64,000 bases of DNA, from contig NC_044018.1 of NCBI RefSeq assembly GCF_900496995.4, forward strand, positions 12,920,501 through 12,984,500. Direction: 5' to 3'. The translations under genes and the position numbers were made by a program. The notes beneath the pieces are model-generated. The model ran no database searches, was not told the DNA's origin, and saw only the letters and a program-made list of their open reading frames with translations. Below are positions 37,271 through 51,390 of the stretch, in pieces (within the stretch, counting starts at the first letter, position 1; each line of letters opens with the position of its first letter). The DNA comes from Aquila chrysaetos chrysaetos (lineage: Eukaryota > Chordata > Aves > Accipitriformes > Accipitridae).

Positions 37271-40200
37271 GGAATACACAGGTGTAATTAGCCATTTGGA
37301 AAGTGCTCGTTTAAAAAAAAAAATTATGAAGAATTACGGGCTGGCATTTTAAATCAAAATGAATAAATGGAATGTGAGCAGATGGCATCTACAGTGTCCT
37401 CAACCAGAGGATGTATATCCTGGCAGTAGTGTAAAATTTATCCCTGTCCTAAGCTTTGCCTTCTGTTAACTAAAGGAGCAGTAGCAACCTGCTTGCGCAA
37501 ACCTGAGTTGTCATGATCTTTAGGTTTTGTCTGGGGAATCCCTGTCGCAAGCAGATGTTTCAGTCCTCTTCTAATTGTCTGATTGCCTCCTCTCAAGGAG
37601 GTGCAAATCTAACTTTATATTTAGCAAAACCTGTAGGGCGTGGGGGGGTTTTTTGTCTGTTTTTTTGTTGGTTGGTTTGTTTTTTTTTTTTTTGTTTTTT
37701 TTTTTTGAATCAGTGTTAAAGCTGTTGGCATCCTAATGACTTAGCAGAGTCTGATCCAACAGACAACTTACGGGTTGACTCTAGTCCATGGAGCGCTTCC
37801 ATCTGTCTCACCACCTCTCTTCTATAGGAGATGAAGAATAGCTGTTGGGATGACGTAGGCTGCCTGGTGAACTGGCCACATATCCCTCCACCTGGAAGTG
37901 GTCCAGCGATGAGAAACTGAGCTCCTGGTCCCCACGTGGACAGTGACGGGCCAAGTGGCATTCCTGGTCTGGGAATTCCTGGTGCGGTTTGTGGTTTGAG
38001 GGTTGCGTGGGGACAGAATCGAAGCTCGGGTCAGGATGCTTTAAGGATGAACTATCCTGAAGTACCTGTATTGCCATCAACATCTCTTGCATCTTTCTGC
38101 ATAATATTTAAATTGTATGAGCTTGGTAGTAAAGGCTTTAATGAGCCTGTGCTTTTTCAGTACATACATTGATAAGTGTGCTCTGCTGCTGCTCCTTTTT
38201 TATTTTTTATATCTTAAATCAAAATATAGACTTGTTACTTCATTCTGGAACATACACTTTCTACTTGAGAAAGGACTTCTAAAACATGAAGTAATATTGT
38301 GGTTGCATAGTTAGGATTTGGAGTCTGGCCTCTGACGCACACGTCATCTTATTTAACTCTTCTGTTTCACCTTTGAACTACAAAATTATGTAGTCCATTC
38401 TGTAATGCAACTTCACTTAACTCTTTATTTGCAAGTAGAATTAATTTAGCATCTTTGCTATGTACGCTTTGTTGAATACTGATCATACAGCCTTAATTAT
38501 TTCTTACACAGCAGGAAACTTTCAAAGTAGCAGCTGTGTTTTGCCTTAAGTCAAATTGGTTGTGGACTACAACTGCTCAAATCCCTGGGTGGATAATAAG
38601 CTTTACTCCCAGCAGGTCACCCAGACTACTGTGCTGAGGGTACTGAACTGACTTCTGTGTTTCATTGTATAAATGCATTTTAACTAGGGATAAATTGACT
38701 TACTGGATGTTACCAAAACAGTAGAAGAGAATTTTCTCTTCTGCATTAACATGTGATGCTTTGCCTCCTTGTTGACATCCTTCCCTTAAAGCAGCATTAA
38801 GGTTTTTGCTAAGGTTTCCAGAGTGTCTATTTATTTCTGTCAATTTTTATCATGCTGGTGTTTTAAGAAATGATCACTTTCCTTTCTTCCAGACTTACAA
38901 ATTCTCCTGAGGAGAAGAGCAGTTGCTCATAAACATGTTCCTTCACCCCACGTTTAGGTCGGATTGTTGTAAGGAATATCTTGGTACTTAGTTATTTTAT
39001 AAACAGTATTGTCCCTCTTCATTCCCCCCACTTTCCTATGGAAGACTGTGATATCAATCTTGGACTGTTTATCTCCACTTTTAAAGGAATATTCCTTTTT
39101 AAAGACCCAAACCTGGAAATTTGAAGCTCTTTCAGTCAGAGTAGTTTATCCTCTTTCTCTCCCATGGCACTTGCTTTCCCACTCAATGGCATCTCTCTCA
39201 GTCCAAATGTCTTACCTCGATGAAATTGCCTTGCAGCCCGTTCCACGGAGTTATTGCTTGTGGAACAAGAAGTGCTTCCTGGCATCTGTTCACAGCCTTT
39301 TTTTAATGCACGTTTCATACCTGTTCATTGTATTAACTATGAATTGGACTGACATTGTTTTTACATCTCATTTCAGATTGTTTTAGTTTGATTTTGTTTC
39401 AGACTGAAAGAAATTTGGATATCTGGGATAAATTTTTAAAAAGGTTAAAGAACAGACTTCCAGAATGTAATGCGTATTTTGTTAAAAATCTAATTCAGTG
39501 CTAGCTACTACTTAAGTTGTGCTTAGAGTAGCTATTCTGTATAAGATGTAAAATTTTTGTAATTTCATGATTCAGCTGAACAGGAGATACTCCTTGATAG
39601 TTGCTGGGTTTTTGTTTCCAAAATTTAGGTTTTCTGTATAAAAATGCAGTTCGACTTCCAAAGTAATTGTGCTATTGTCTACTTCCCAGCCACAGTCTGT
39701 AAGCTTTTTGTGGGTATATTTTGCACCTGTTACATGAGAGCTTATTGTTGCCAGCACTCTTAATTTTCTCCAAATAAGCCAAGTTACGTAACAGAACAAA
39801 CTGGTCTAACATAAAAATACGGAAATTATGAATATAACTGAAGAAAATTCTCATTTACCTTTCTTTTGGTCTGTGTTAGATCTCAAGATTTTTAATTAAC
39901 TCACTAGGCTTATGTGCTCTGATGAACATACAGGGTTTTTTAAACAATCCAATTGTCTTGTTTTGCAATACACAATTCTACAGTATCTATCAAGTATATT
40001 TTATCTTCTGCTCTTGCATCTACTTCACAACTTTTATGCTATTTAATTTCTTATAGCAATCTTCTATTTTTATTCCATAGAGTTTTAGGCTGGATTTTTT
40101 TCTGTCCCACTTGCAAACAGTTTAAAGGTTTCTGGCAATTTTTTACCATAATTAAACTTGTAAGTCTTGGTCTATAATTAATTAATTTTCCTGAAAAACA

Positions 40201-40551
40201 TTTCTGTTCAAATACTTCTGTAGAATTTGGTGAGATATATCCTGTGCATTTGAAGGGAATTAAGTGGTTGTTCACTCTCAAATTATGATCTTTGAAATTG
40301 TATATCCATTTAATACTTCCAGAAAGAAGTAGAAATTTAGTACCTTTTTCCGCTTTTCCCTTTCTTACTTCTGTTTCCTTTCTTGTGATAATGGGTTGTG
40401 AATTCAATTAAACTGTATTGCCTGTGGCTTCAGTGACTAAAAACTGATCTTTTCACATTGATGATCTCCTTCTGGAGTGGATGAAATAAATGGATCAGGT
40501 CATGGCTCAAATAAGTACAGTTCTGCAGGTATCTGCTTTGGTAGGAGATAT

Positions 40552-40572
40552 TTAATTGATTAATTAATTAAT
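40552..40572. repeat. TTAA/ATTA simple repeat
   Basis: About five tandem four-base units of alternating TTAA and GATT type in the intron. Confidence 0.75.
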
Positions 40573-41595
40573 GTATTTAAGGTATTTAGCTAACAAATAC
40601 TTTCCTCCCCTTTCTCAAACTGACGCAGGGTCTTTTTTTGTGTTGTGATATTCCTCCAAAGCCAGTTTATGTTATGTCAGCATAGTCTGTGCTAGACTTG
40701 CCCTTTCAAAGCTTAATTCCACCTTTTTTATTTCTGACAATCATCTAAATTTCACAGTCCTTCTTTACCTGCAGAGTTTCCATTTCTGTTCTTTCCAGTC
40801 TCTTCCTCCCACTGGTAATCCTTTCTCCTCATTTTCATCCATTCTGTTCTATCACCTTCACTTTCTCTCATTTCTGGTAGTAAATCTGCTTTGGTTTCTG
40901 TTTAACATGAATCTTGCTGCGTTGTTGCTTAACCACTCTTTCCAGTTAACCTTAATTACATGAAGCTTGCAAAATACCTAAACACTTAGTAGCTTGGGAG
41001 TTAACATGGGCTGGTAAGTGGAATACCCTCTTTGAAACTTTCTCACAGATGCTCATTTAATTAGTGCTGGTGTTCCTGAGTCCTTCAGACTTGTCATTTT
41101 TGTTTTTGTTGGGTCAAGAGGGAAGGGGTCATGTTTTCATATATCTTCAACCAGTAAAATGCTGTAGAAAATGATGGTATCTAGAGCTGGGTTTTGCAAC
41201 CCGTAGGGCTGGAGGCTCAGAAGTTGTCTCTTACTACATCGCCGCTCCATAGGGAATGGTGGTTTTCTGGGTTCTGTGAGGTGCTTCCAGTTCTTTCCCT
41301 GTCCTGAGGTGTTTCTGCTTTGCCCGTTCACTGATGTCTCCTTCTTGGCTTTTTTCCCATGTAAGCTGCATAACTCTCCGTGATGTGCTGTACTATGAGA
41401 TTAATTGACCTTTTGCTCTGGGCATAAGGCACAGTAGAAGATACCTTGCAGCAATACTCATTGCTTTTTTTTTAAAAAAAAAAAAGGGAAATTACTATGT
41501 TTTGAAGGCATTTAAGTAACTTTTCTGATTTTTACTTGTTATTAATGAAACTGTTTTAATTACTAATTCTTTTAAAAAAATTTTTAAATCCACAG

Positions 41596-41645
41596 ATTGC
41601 AGCCCCTATCTAATTATCGGAAGGCTCTGGATCATCTTCAACAAG
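41596..41645 (+). other. CYRIA: Candidate 5' noncoding exon 2 (50 bases)
   Basis: An acceptor TCCACAG ends at 41595 and a near-consensus donor, AAG then GTAAGAG, starts at 41646. Between them lie 50 bases that are more GC-balanced than the surrounding AT-rich intron and contain no ATG. A small leader exon fits here between the CpG-island exon and the coding exons. The pyrimidine tract is weak because a run of A bases precedes the acceptor, which lowers confidence. It could also be an exon of another transcript, or a chance pairing of sites. Confidence 0.5.
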
Positions 41646-42022
41646 GTAAGAGTCAACTTCGGTACTTTTTGTCTTGCATAGAACAGCTGTCTAGCAGATT
41701 TGAATGTCATAAATGATAAATGAATACTCAGCCTCCCTTGAATGGCATCCTGTTATGTAGTTTTACTGTTGCACCTAACTGATGTTTTCAAAATGCTATC
41801 TGGGCATAATATTCTCACCTTGAGGTTTTTATTTGTTTGCTTTCCTTATTATAGAACAACAACTGAGAATTCTTCTTCCCATGTACTTTTTCATTTACTC
41901 CACTGTTTGTTTTGAATCATTTCACTGTTAAGTGTTCTGGTCTGTGAAAACCCTTGGGACAGAATTGGCTTAGGCAGAGAACGGGATTTGTTCTCATCCC
42001 TTTTGAAGTCCTAATTCTGTGA

Positions 42023-42049
42023 TTTTTTTTTTTTTTTTTTTTTTTTTTT
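42023..42049. repeat. Poly(T) tract, 27 bases
   Basis: Uninterrupted T run in the intron. No adjacent retroposed body is recognised. Confidence 0.9.
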
Positions 42050-45000
42050 ACGCCTTCTACTGCCATTTTTTTTTTCTTTCAAATCTTGAACAGGTTCCCA
42101 TTAAACTTTCTGAAATATAAGTTCTAAAACCCCTCCATCGCTACAGAACTGGAGAGAATGTGCAGCCAGCAGCAAACTAAAGCAATGCTGAAAATAGACT
42201 TTTTTCCCCTAGAGAAAGGGAGTTTCCTGACTTGACCAGCTACTAATTGGTACAAAGGTTTGTTTACACAGAGGAGTTATTCCTAATTAGTTCCCTATGT
42301 GGGTGCTCTACTTGGGAAATTAGTGTTACATTCTGATTTAATTTAATCTGCTTTTATAATGAATTGTTATAATTGGCAGTAAGGAACGTATTTTTAGAAG
42401 GAAAAAAAATCTGCACCATGCCACCTGCGAGTTTTAAAAGATAATTCCTCTTTAGACAGTGATCAAGCACTCATACTATTTTGAAATTAAATGAATAAAA
42501 ATCCATCATTAGATTAGAACTAGTTTTTAGTCATATCTTTATAAATATAGCTGCAGAAACACAACCACGTGTTTTTCAAAGCCAAAACTTAATTCATCTG
42601 ATTTATGGACCTCTGTTTTTCCATAGTTGTGAGGACAGTGAACCAGAATATTTGGGAAGAATGTTTATGGAGTTATATTAGCGTTGTTGAGGTTATGGTT
42701 GAAATGGAAGTTCACTTCCAAGCTTTTCTGTAGCGGATTTCTTTTTCTTAAGTTGACTTCACCTTTGTTCTGGGAGCAAACTTGTGTCTCTGTAACTTAT
42801 TTTATTTAAAGAGTTGAAAAAGTAACATAAGAACAGCTGTCCTTATAGATCCTTATGAAGGACCTGGTGCCCTTGGTTTTTCTCTCAGCCTCCCCCCTCA
42901 ACACTTGCAGAATGAAATGATCACTATTAGGCATCTAAATTACATTCTTTATTTCAGTAGTTTCAAAAGATTGGAAAATTCATTTCTGAACTTAAAACTG
43001 CTTTAACCAGACTTCTTTCAATGTAAATATTGTTTCAAATAAATATAGCCTTTATAATAAATTGCTAAATGTTTTGGAAATGTATTCGCATTTTCATTAT
43101 TTCATTATTATTTCTTTTAATTCTTAATATAATGCATACCAGTACCAATGAACATTATTTTCCTTTGGCTGTACCAGTCTTGGCAACAGCTTATTATAAA
43201 ATCCAAATTAAATTGAGTCTGTTCTGCAGAATTACATGGGATAAAGTTTAGTTTAAGTACCTGATCATTTCAACCCAACAGCATTTTTGAATGGTATTGC
43301 TTCAAAAAAAATTTTGGATGCTACAAATTTCACTTTGCAAAGAAAATTTCCATTTTCCATGGGTGTTTCCTTTTTGAGATAGAAAGTTTCATCTGAAAAT
43401 TGAGAGAGGTAAAAGCACAGTGATCCTAAGTGTAATCTTGAATGTTTTTTATCACAGACGGCCGTTGAATGTTTAGCATCACCTCTCTGGATTTTTGAAT
43501 GTGAATTGGAACCATTGTATTTCTAGGTAAGACATAACCAAGTGTTTGTGTTTAGTACCCCCTTTCTTTTATACGTTGTGAGAAAGCTAAGGAGTGCAAT
43601 ATGCTGGACTTCACTTTGTACAGGGTGTTTATGTCTTTGTTGAATGAGTCCAATGTTATTTGAGATTTTAAATAGTAACAGTTCAGTTGTCCTAAATTTT
43701 TATATTCCCTGAGAGAAACCACACCGGCAACTCTGCATGGTCTGTCTAAGTACGGGATTTAATTTTATGATTGGGTGCATCGTTGTTTCATTAGCTTGTT
43801 GCCATTCAAAGAGGTAGTTCAGTTCTGTCTGCCCCTTCTCTTGCATCAACACCTATATTCATCTGGGATGTGCTGGTTTAGGGAATTTGCTGCTGAAAAT
43901 CTACAGGATTGAGAAGACTTCTTGGAGGACTACTTTTCTGTCAGTTTAGACCTCTGCATCAGCTCACTGTGGACTCAAACAAGTACTGGTGTCGACACAA
44001 GGAAATCGGTGCCAGTACTTGCGTCAACACATTGTTTTACTGCCTTTAAACTTCTCGCTTCTCTCTGCTCCAAGAAAAGGTTTGAAACATGAGGAAGACC
44101 ACGAAGGGGTTGTGAACAGCTGCAGGCTTCAATATCTGAGGAGGAAGCAGAGGGTGATAGGGAAGAGCGAAAAGGTTTTAATCTGTAGATGTAATTACCG
44201 GGAATTTGTCACTGAAGATTACCTTCTTTTTAGTGAAATACTAGAGGTCATGACAATTTGGCTACTCGTGTTCAGCACATAGATTGTAGGGAACAGAAGG
44301 CAGATCTCAGTGTCACACTTCACGTGCGGCCTAGTTGCAGTCAGCACTGTGCCAGGACTCTAGGGCTACAAGTTGCGCACACCGGTTCTGGTGGTTCTGA
44401 CCCAAACGTGCCGCTGTTTGCCAGCCCTTTCTGGACTGCTGGGAAACGTGAAGCAGACGTGACGTTTGAGCTGGGTGGTTGCAGCAAGTAACACTTAAAA
44501 TCTGAAAGGGAATAATATCTTACCTTATTGTGGGAAATAAGGCCATGCGAGATGGTAACTTTAATCTGGTGGTTTCTTGGAGAGATGGAAACCATGGAGT
44601 ATGGAGAGGACTTCCTGAGCTAACCCTACTTTAGTAACAGTGAATGCTGTGATTAATTCCACTGCTGTGAGATGCATCCAACAAGCGATGCAGTGGACAA
44701 ATGACCACAGAAACTTCAATTTGTTGCAGGTAAAAACAAGCCCAACATGGCAGCAGCCTGACTGGCTTTCTATCAAAGCAGGTTTGCAGTACCCAAGTGA
44801 ACCCAGGGATCTCAGTGGCAGTCTATCAAAGTAAAGGTGTTTGCTAATCATGTGGATGTTTGTTCAAAAGAAATAAAGCTGCCCGCAGAGGAGTTTGGAA
44901 TGTGTAGAGATTCGTTAATTTAGAGGCCACAAAGGATTCTGGTGAGTGTGGAACTGGCGTAGTTGAAAGACAGCAGTATTCCCGTTTCATTTCACTGGAT

Positions 45001-47476
45001 GGGCAAATAAACCCAGGTCCAAGGGAGGAGGTGGGTGTGAGGGGTGGAAGAAAAGACTTATTAAGATTAAAGGCTATAATCATAGCTTGACAATTTCTGC
45101 AGTGTAAGAAATTACTTTTCTCTACCTTGTAAACTAATGATGTGATACTTGTAAGGACTGTATACTTAACCAGTGAAGCTTCTTTGTGTGTTTTGTTTTT
45201 ACACTTTCTTTTCTCCTTTAAAAGGCCTTCCAGCCTTCTATTACGTTACATCGTATGGAATTTAAAATAGGAGTTATGTATATGACATACCTATTAAATT
45301 TTATAAAGATAGCATTTCAACTAAAATTTAAGGCCATTCTACTTTTTAAATGAAGGACGATCTTTCTGAGCTTGAGAGGAAAGGATCTCAAAAATGAGTG
45401 CTCCTCATGGGCTTATCCATGCTAGTGGAGGGGACTGAGATGAGCTGAAGGGAGATCTTGGAGACAGGACAAGTAGAGTGAAAAGGAAGAATAAAAGGAA
45501 AAATGGTAGGAATGGAGACGGAACACTCTAACATGTTAGAAGAAACAGGAAATTATGAGAAAAGAGTGTGAAATGAAGAAATAGAGATTTGCTAAATTAT
45601 TGATTCTTTTAAATTTACTCCATAGAAAGTTAATATTACTACAGTGTAGTTCACTGCTTTTATTAATTCCATTGGTAGGAAATAATAAACTGGGAGGAAC
45701 TACAACTGGTAGGAAAATTTTGTAGTATTTTTTTTACCTGATAAATTTTTGACGTCCTAACTGTTTGCTATTAGAGACCTTTTACAGATATTAAGACAAA
45801 CTATTTTTGAAAAATGAAGCCCTTTAAACATGCCTTTAACGACCTTAAAGATTGACTCTTTCAGAAGGCTATGACAAAATATGGGCTGTAGAACCATCTA
45901 AACAATTTTTTTCTACAAGAAAAGGTTCTGAAAATCAAATCTTAATATGAGAGTGACAAGCCAATAATAATTTCTAAATACTAATGCAGCAGAAGCAATT
46001 TTTTGTGCCTTATAGCTGTGAGCTGTCTGAGCTGTGCTGAAAGTCTTACATGATAAGGTTTTTCCTTTCTCTTAGTGCAAAGACAAAGATTGAATCTTGT
46101 AGGCTGTTTTTAAAATGACCAGTATCCCTTACAACTGTTTTGAAAAGTATGGCATGAAATATTGTTTTAATTCTCCAGAATTTGAATTTTCGTATCAGAT
46201 TAAATATTTGTATAACTGTTTGCAGAAATGGTTTTGGGTGTACATATGCACATATACGGTGATCTATTAATGTTGGTTTTTAAATGACCTTAGGGGGCAG
46301 GAGAATGTGGAGTGAGAATAAAGTAAACTAGTTTTCATTTTCAATTTCCTGTTTTCCAAGAATACATAGGAAAGTTTCTTAATTAAATAATATGATAGTA
46401 AACGTAAGTTGAAAGATGAACTGTGAGGATGATATTCAGGTCTTTGGATGTATATCTGTAAAACAGTAACTGCTTGACAAGAATTAGGCATCATTTTCTA
46501 CGAAAACTAGTGTGAGCTGTTAAGATTAAGTTAGCAATGCAGTGAGAGAAACATAAAAAATTTAACCTAATTCAGACAATTAAGTTGGATGCCTGGAGTA
46601 CATTTGGGAAGCTTCACTAACTGCATAAGGAGTCTGGATTGATGCCCAGGTGCTAGAATTAATATCTAATAGCTGAATCTCTGGAGTGAATTTGTGCTTC
46701 ACACGCAAATGTGTCCTTAGGTATCACCTCAGGCCTTGATAACTTTGACTGTCTTCTCAGCTACCTTGATAAAATGAGGAGCAGTGTGGTCATAGAACTT
46801 CAGAATGCATTTTAGACATTTTTTAGAAAGTAATACAAAGTTCAGAAACAAGATGATAATGTTTCACGTCTGTTACTGTGCAGTTTTTGAAAGATTGTTC
46901 TTTTTTATGCTAGCAGAATGTCTTGTACATTCATGTTCTGTACTGTCGCAAGGAGTACCATGTAATGAAGTTTTCAACACCAGATTACTAGTTAATTCAT
47001 TGTCAGGTGTTTTACAGATACAATGCATAAATGTGTTTCAGGGAGAAATGTGAAGAAAGGTACTGTGGAAGCCGTAGCTGGTTGCCTTGTGGTGTTTGCC
47101 AGATGTGTTTTCCAAAGAAGTGAGCACATTCTCAATCTGGAATTCAGCTTTAGGCTTGATTTTGGTCTGTAGTGGTAGACTGTGACTCAGTCAGAGCCTA
47201 AAATTAGAATGCTTTTCTTGAATTTTTGCATCCTCAAAGGAGGATGGTTTCCCGGCAGGTGTTGATGATGAGGTGTTTGCTAATTCACAGCAGTGAAACT
47301 TCATGAAGTTCTTGACACAAGGGTTGAATTTTTCAAAAGTAGCAGAGACAGACTCTGTTGACTTCTGAAACAAAGGCTCTGATTTTTTACCAATAGCGAA
47401 AAGTAAAGCTTTATATTATCTTTTTTTAATAAAAAAATTCCAAGTAAATTTTTCTTTCATGAAAAAAATTGCAAAC

Positions 47477-47498
47477 TTTTTTTTTTTTTTTTTTTTTT
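47477..47498. repeat. Poly(T) tract, 22 bases
   Basis: Uninterrupted T run in the intron. The sequence to its right does not resemble any inverted processed gene that I know. Confidence 0.9.
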
Positions 47499-48769
47499 GC
47501 AATGTTCACCTTCATTAACACAACTCGCTGACTTCCTTCCTCAGCTGCAGTTCTTCCTACACTCAAGAGGTCAGAAAAGAGCAAGATCAACAAGCCGCAC
47601 ATCTGGCTGTCTCTCTTTCCAACTGGAACAAAGAAACAATTTTTTTAATGGCTTTTTGAGTTAATTGTAAACAATTTGGTTTTGGAGTCGCTGACTTGCA
47701 GCAAATGTTTGTCGTAGGCGGATGTAGGGAAAAAGGACTATGTCCTAATGCAATTCCTCTGTGGCTAGCGAGGGAAAAAAAATCACTTAAAAAAAGGAAT
47801 GTCTTGATCCTTGTAGCATTGAAGTATGCTCAGAATTTTCAGTTCTATACAATTTTTGTCCTATACATGGACATTTCACAAGCTTAAAATAGGTGCTTTG
47901 ATGAGGCAGAGAGACAGAAGTAGTTGGTCATTTAATTTTCCTGTACTCTTATATACAGTAATACTGATTTTTTTCCCCTTTATTTTCAGTAGATCTTTAT
48001 GTATGAACAAATTGACAGTGATAAAAGACCAGAGACAAACAATAGGAATGGGGGGGGGGGGAACCTATTTTAAAATGAGAGTTCTGTTCTGATACTTTTT
48101 TCTTGTATTTCTACTATTCCTAAATGCTTTTTTCCAGTAAACATTTCTCAAAAAACTATATTTACAATCATTAATCCTTAAGTAACATTTTGAAAACTAA
48201 TCCTTAAATAATTAGTGAAACGTAGTACTTTTCTTACCTTCCCAATTACTGTAATTTTTTAATACCTTGTAGCATCAGTCTATCTAATAATTTACTTTTT
48301 TTTAAAGTGTTTTCTCTAAAGTAAAGTAAATATCTGGTGTGACTTTTGGTACTTTCACACTTCACAACAGGAAATACTAGAATTGTTGATGTATAGTACT
48401 TCTGAAAACCCAGCTACTTTTAAAATACCTTATTATACCTTTATGTGTCTAATTTGAGCTCATATTACTCCAGTATTTTGGTTGCTTTGTTTAATGTGGC
48501 TGTCACAATAGTTTTATTTCTAACCTGACCATCCTGCTAAATATTTGCAAATGTCTTGATATGAAAAGTAAATTGGTAATGCTGGTTTACTAATACATTT
48601 GACTGTTTGGAACAATGCCTAAATTTATGACAAACTTGAATAAAATGAATCATCCAAAGAAAATGTTTTCCATCAATTTGCTTGTAGGAGGTTAAAATGC
48701 ACTGTACTATGATTATTTTTTGTCAAATTTAGGTGTTTGAGTTGATAATGCCACTTAGTGGATAACAGC

Positions 48770-49045
48770 CTTAACTGCAGCCTTTTTTCAAAACCAAATC
48801 AGGTGGCAGACCGCTATGTTGATTTATATCCGAGTTTTCCGCCTGGCTAAAATATGCTGATCATAGCATGTGTTCAAGGAACCTTTTATTATCAACCCCA
48901 TTTTAGGAAGTTTATGATAGCCAGTTTCTGGATGAAATGTATTAAAATGTAGGAATCATTTATTACATAATTTTAACTGTCTTCTAGGAAAATAAGGATC
49001 TTATTTGCATATTTGATTTGATTGAAAAGATTAATCTACAGTCTT
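48770..49045. promoter_or_regulatory. Possible conserved noncoding element with an octamer site
   Basis: A repeat-free stretch with several motif-like strings: CAGGTG at about 48802 (E-box type), TGCTGATCA near 48856-48864, and an exact POU octamer ATTTGCAT at 49003-49010. There are no frames or splice sites. The call is by style of sequence only, and conservation across species is not visible here. Confidence 0.25.
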
Positions 49046-49532
49046 GGTCTTCCTTGCACTGGTTCTTTAGGTTAATGAAATATAATTGGTAGTATGGTTA
49101 TAATTTTGGTGTTTCAGGCAATGCTTCGTTTTAGCCCTTATGGTTGGAAGATAGTGACTGGGCAAACTCTGAACTAGAACAAGCCAATTCTTCAGGAATT
49201 GAGTTGAAAAGGACCCGACTGAAAGTAGTTAGTGCCTTTTCTTGGATGACAGTGTGGAGAGCATACACAAAAGGGGAGTATAGGACTGGACTGGGTCCTG
49301 CATTAGTTGTACTTTTGTAGACCTCAAATAATTCTGCTTTGGAAGATCAGAAAGGTGAGACAGATGCCTGATGTCTATTCCGTCACTGTCATTTACAATT
49401 ACTACTTCCTGAATATATTCTTTTCATAAAGACTCTTTTTTTGCTATGTAGTTTGGATGGTAGTATTAATATCTTGGTGTATTTGATGTAAAATTTAAAT
49501 ATATAAAAATTCAAACTTTTTATCTGAGACCA

Positions 49533-49579
49533 ATATATATATATACATATATATATAGTTTATATTGTGTATATATGTA
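49533..49579. repeat. AT-type microsatellite
   Basis: Tandem AT/TA dinucleotides with two ATAC-type interruptions and a TTTATATTGTG break, followed by further TATA/TATG units. It is likely to be length-polymorphic. Confidence 0.85.
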
Positions 49580-50427
49580 TATTCTTTTCTAATATCAGTG
49601 TGTCAAAAAAATCCATTCTATAATAAAAGAATACTATCCTCTGCAGTTAATGGCTTTTTTTATGGCAAAGGTTTTTTGCACTGTTGAAACAAATATTGAT
49701 TTAGGTCTTTCCTTTCCATTCCAGTCTTTAAACTGTGTTCTTTGAACTTTTTTTTCCCTAAGTAAATTTCCATTACTTCCCATCAACCCTGATAATCTTC
49801 AATCACTGAGCATTTTTTTACTTGATCTCTCAGGCTTTTCTGAAATTTTCAGTTACGCTGTTTCTATTAGTAAGTCAGTTGAATAAATTGCAACTAAAAT
49901 AAAGATTGGCTCAGAGGAGAAGGAAGAAAGCATAATTCAATTTCCAGACATGTTTCGGTGCTGTATTACAGGCTGGTTGTATCAATGATGAAGATTGAAA
50001 GACAATACAAGGACTTTTGTTGGCTGAAGTAACAATATTTTTCAGAAAATCTCTATCTTCCATTTGTTTATCATGAAATTGGGAATAATTGAGGGGTTTT
50101 TCTGCCTCATCCTATCCTCCAGAGAATTCACACCATCTAAGTCATGAGCAAAGAGGAACCCGAGTTTTAGGACTCCATTATTGCTGAAATCACACAGGCG
50201 TTCTTCCTCCCTGTACCTCTGTACACTGCGCTGTTGTACAACAGCTTGTGTCTCTGGATAGCTAGAGTAGATGCCTTTGAGTCAGCAAACAGAAAGGTTT
50301 GGTTAAGTAAATTATTTTAATCTTGATTTTCTTACAGTTTTCATCTTCATGTATCTGTTTTTTTCCTGTAACAGGCAACTAATTCTCAGTTCTTGGTTAA
50401 ACATGCTCATTTGCAAGTCTCTGTGTA

Positions 50428-50466
50428 TGTACGTACGTTATGTACATTTGTGTGTGTGCATGTGTA
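50428..50466. repeat. Short TG/TACG-type simple repeat
   Basis: A degenerate alternating purine-pyrimidine stretch with GTACGTACGT followed by TGTGTGTGTG. It is short and imperfect. Confidence 0.65.
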
Positions 50467-51390
50467 GTTTAAGTTTTTCAGCAACGTTCTAAAAATATTT
50501 TTAAATTAACTATTTAAATAGTTGTTTAGAATTTGAAATTTTCTTGGAAACTAATGTATGTTGCCTTTACAAGGGTGTATTTCTTTTCCATGTGACTTAT
50601 GTCACCTGGAAGTGTGAATGGAGAGTTAGTTAAAATTGCAAATGAAACAAGGTTCTTGGATCGTTTTTATGCAAAAATAAAGCTCTAAATGTAGTGTCTT
50701 TTCTATACTTTCTAGTTCTAAAAGGCATGATTTGCCTTTCAAACAGGAGTATTCAACAAAGGCAATAAGAAAATCTTGGATGTAACTACCTCCCTCCATT
50801 TTTGATTGCAAATAGTTGGCATTTTGAAGTTAGTATATCTCATCCTGTGTATCTGGTTTTTAGTCAGAGACTGCAAAAGGAAAACCAGATTTCTTCCTTC
50901 TCAACTTTTAGTCTGCTTCTTAACTTCAAAGGAAATAATGCTAATCGAAACTTCTTGAACAAGTGTAAATAAAAATGGTATTTCTGTTCACATGGAGACA
51001 ACAGGACTGCTGCCAGGGGCTGATGCAGCATGTGTTAGATGCTGGGCTGGAATGCCCTGCTAAGAACGCTCACCAGCCTTGGGACTTCACTCCCTGCTAC
51101 ACCTGGTCAGCCATATGCTGTTTACCTTTTGAGTAGAAATGTCAGTTTTCATAATTTTAGATGCACTCACAGTTACTTTTAAACTAAATTCTGAGTTTCA
51201 GTGGGAGGAAAGGGAAAGCAAGATAATTTTTTTCTAATATCAGTACTTGTTCTGAAATGTGGTTATTAAAATATTGTCCAGATTAGTTTGGCTTCAGTTT
51301 GAAAAGCGAGAGTAGAGGAGAAAGTCATCCACTGATAACTGGAGCTGTAGTCCCTGCAGAAACTCAGTTTGGTGTATGCATCTCCTGCAG

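Larger units (their letters stand above)
35806..41595 (+). other. CYRIA: First intron, right part; nothing coding seen
   Basis: Mostly AT-rich. It contains T-rich tracts at about 37679-37705, a possible short CR1 scrap at about 37216-37270, a TTAA-type simple repeat at 40552-40572, and a pyrimidine-rich stretch at about 40700-40880. A 94-codon minus-strand frame at 37808-38092 is not recognised. Confidence 0.5.

Noticed and set aside
37808..38092. 94-codon minus-strand frame in a stretch with more CpG than its surroundings
   Set aside because: The product looks unusual in composition (Ser, Pro and Gln), but I recognise no family and see no exon boundaries. A transposon remnant is possible but cannot be named.
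42823..42870. Resemblance to the start of a common amniote repeat ('cataagaacagc...')
   Set aside because: Only about 12 bases agree and the similarity does not continue.
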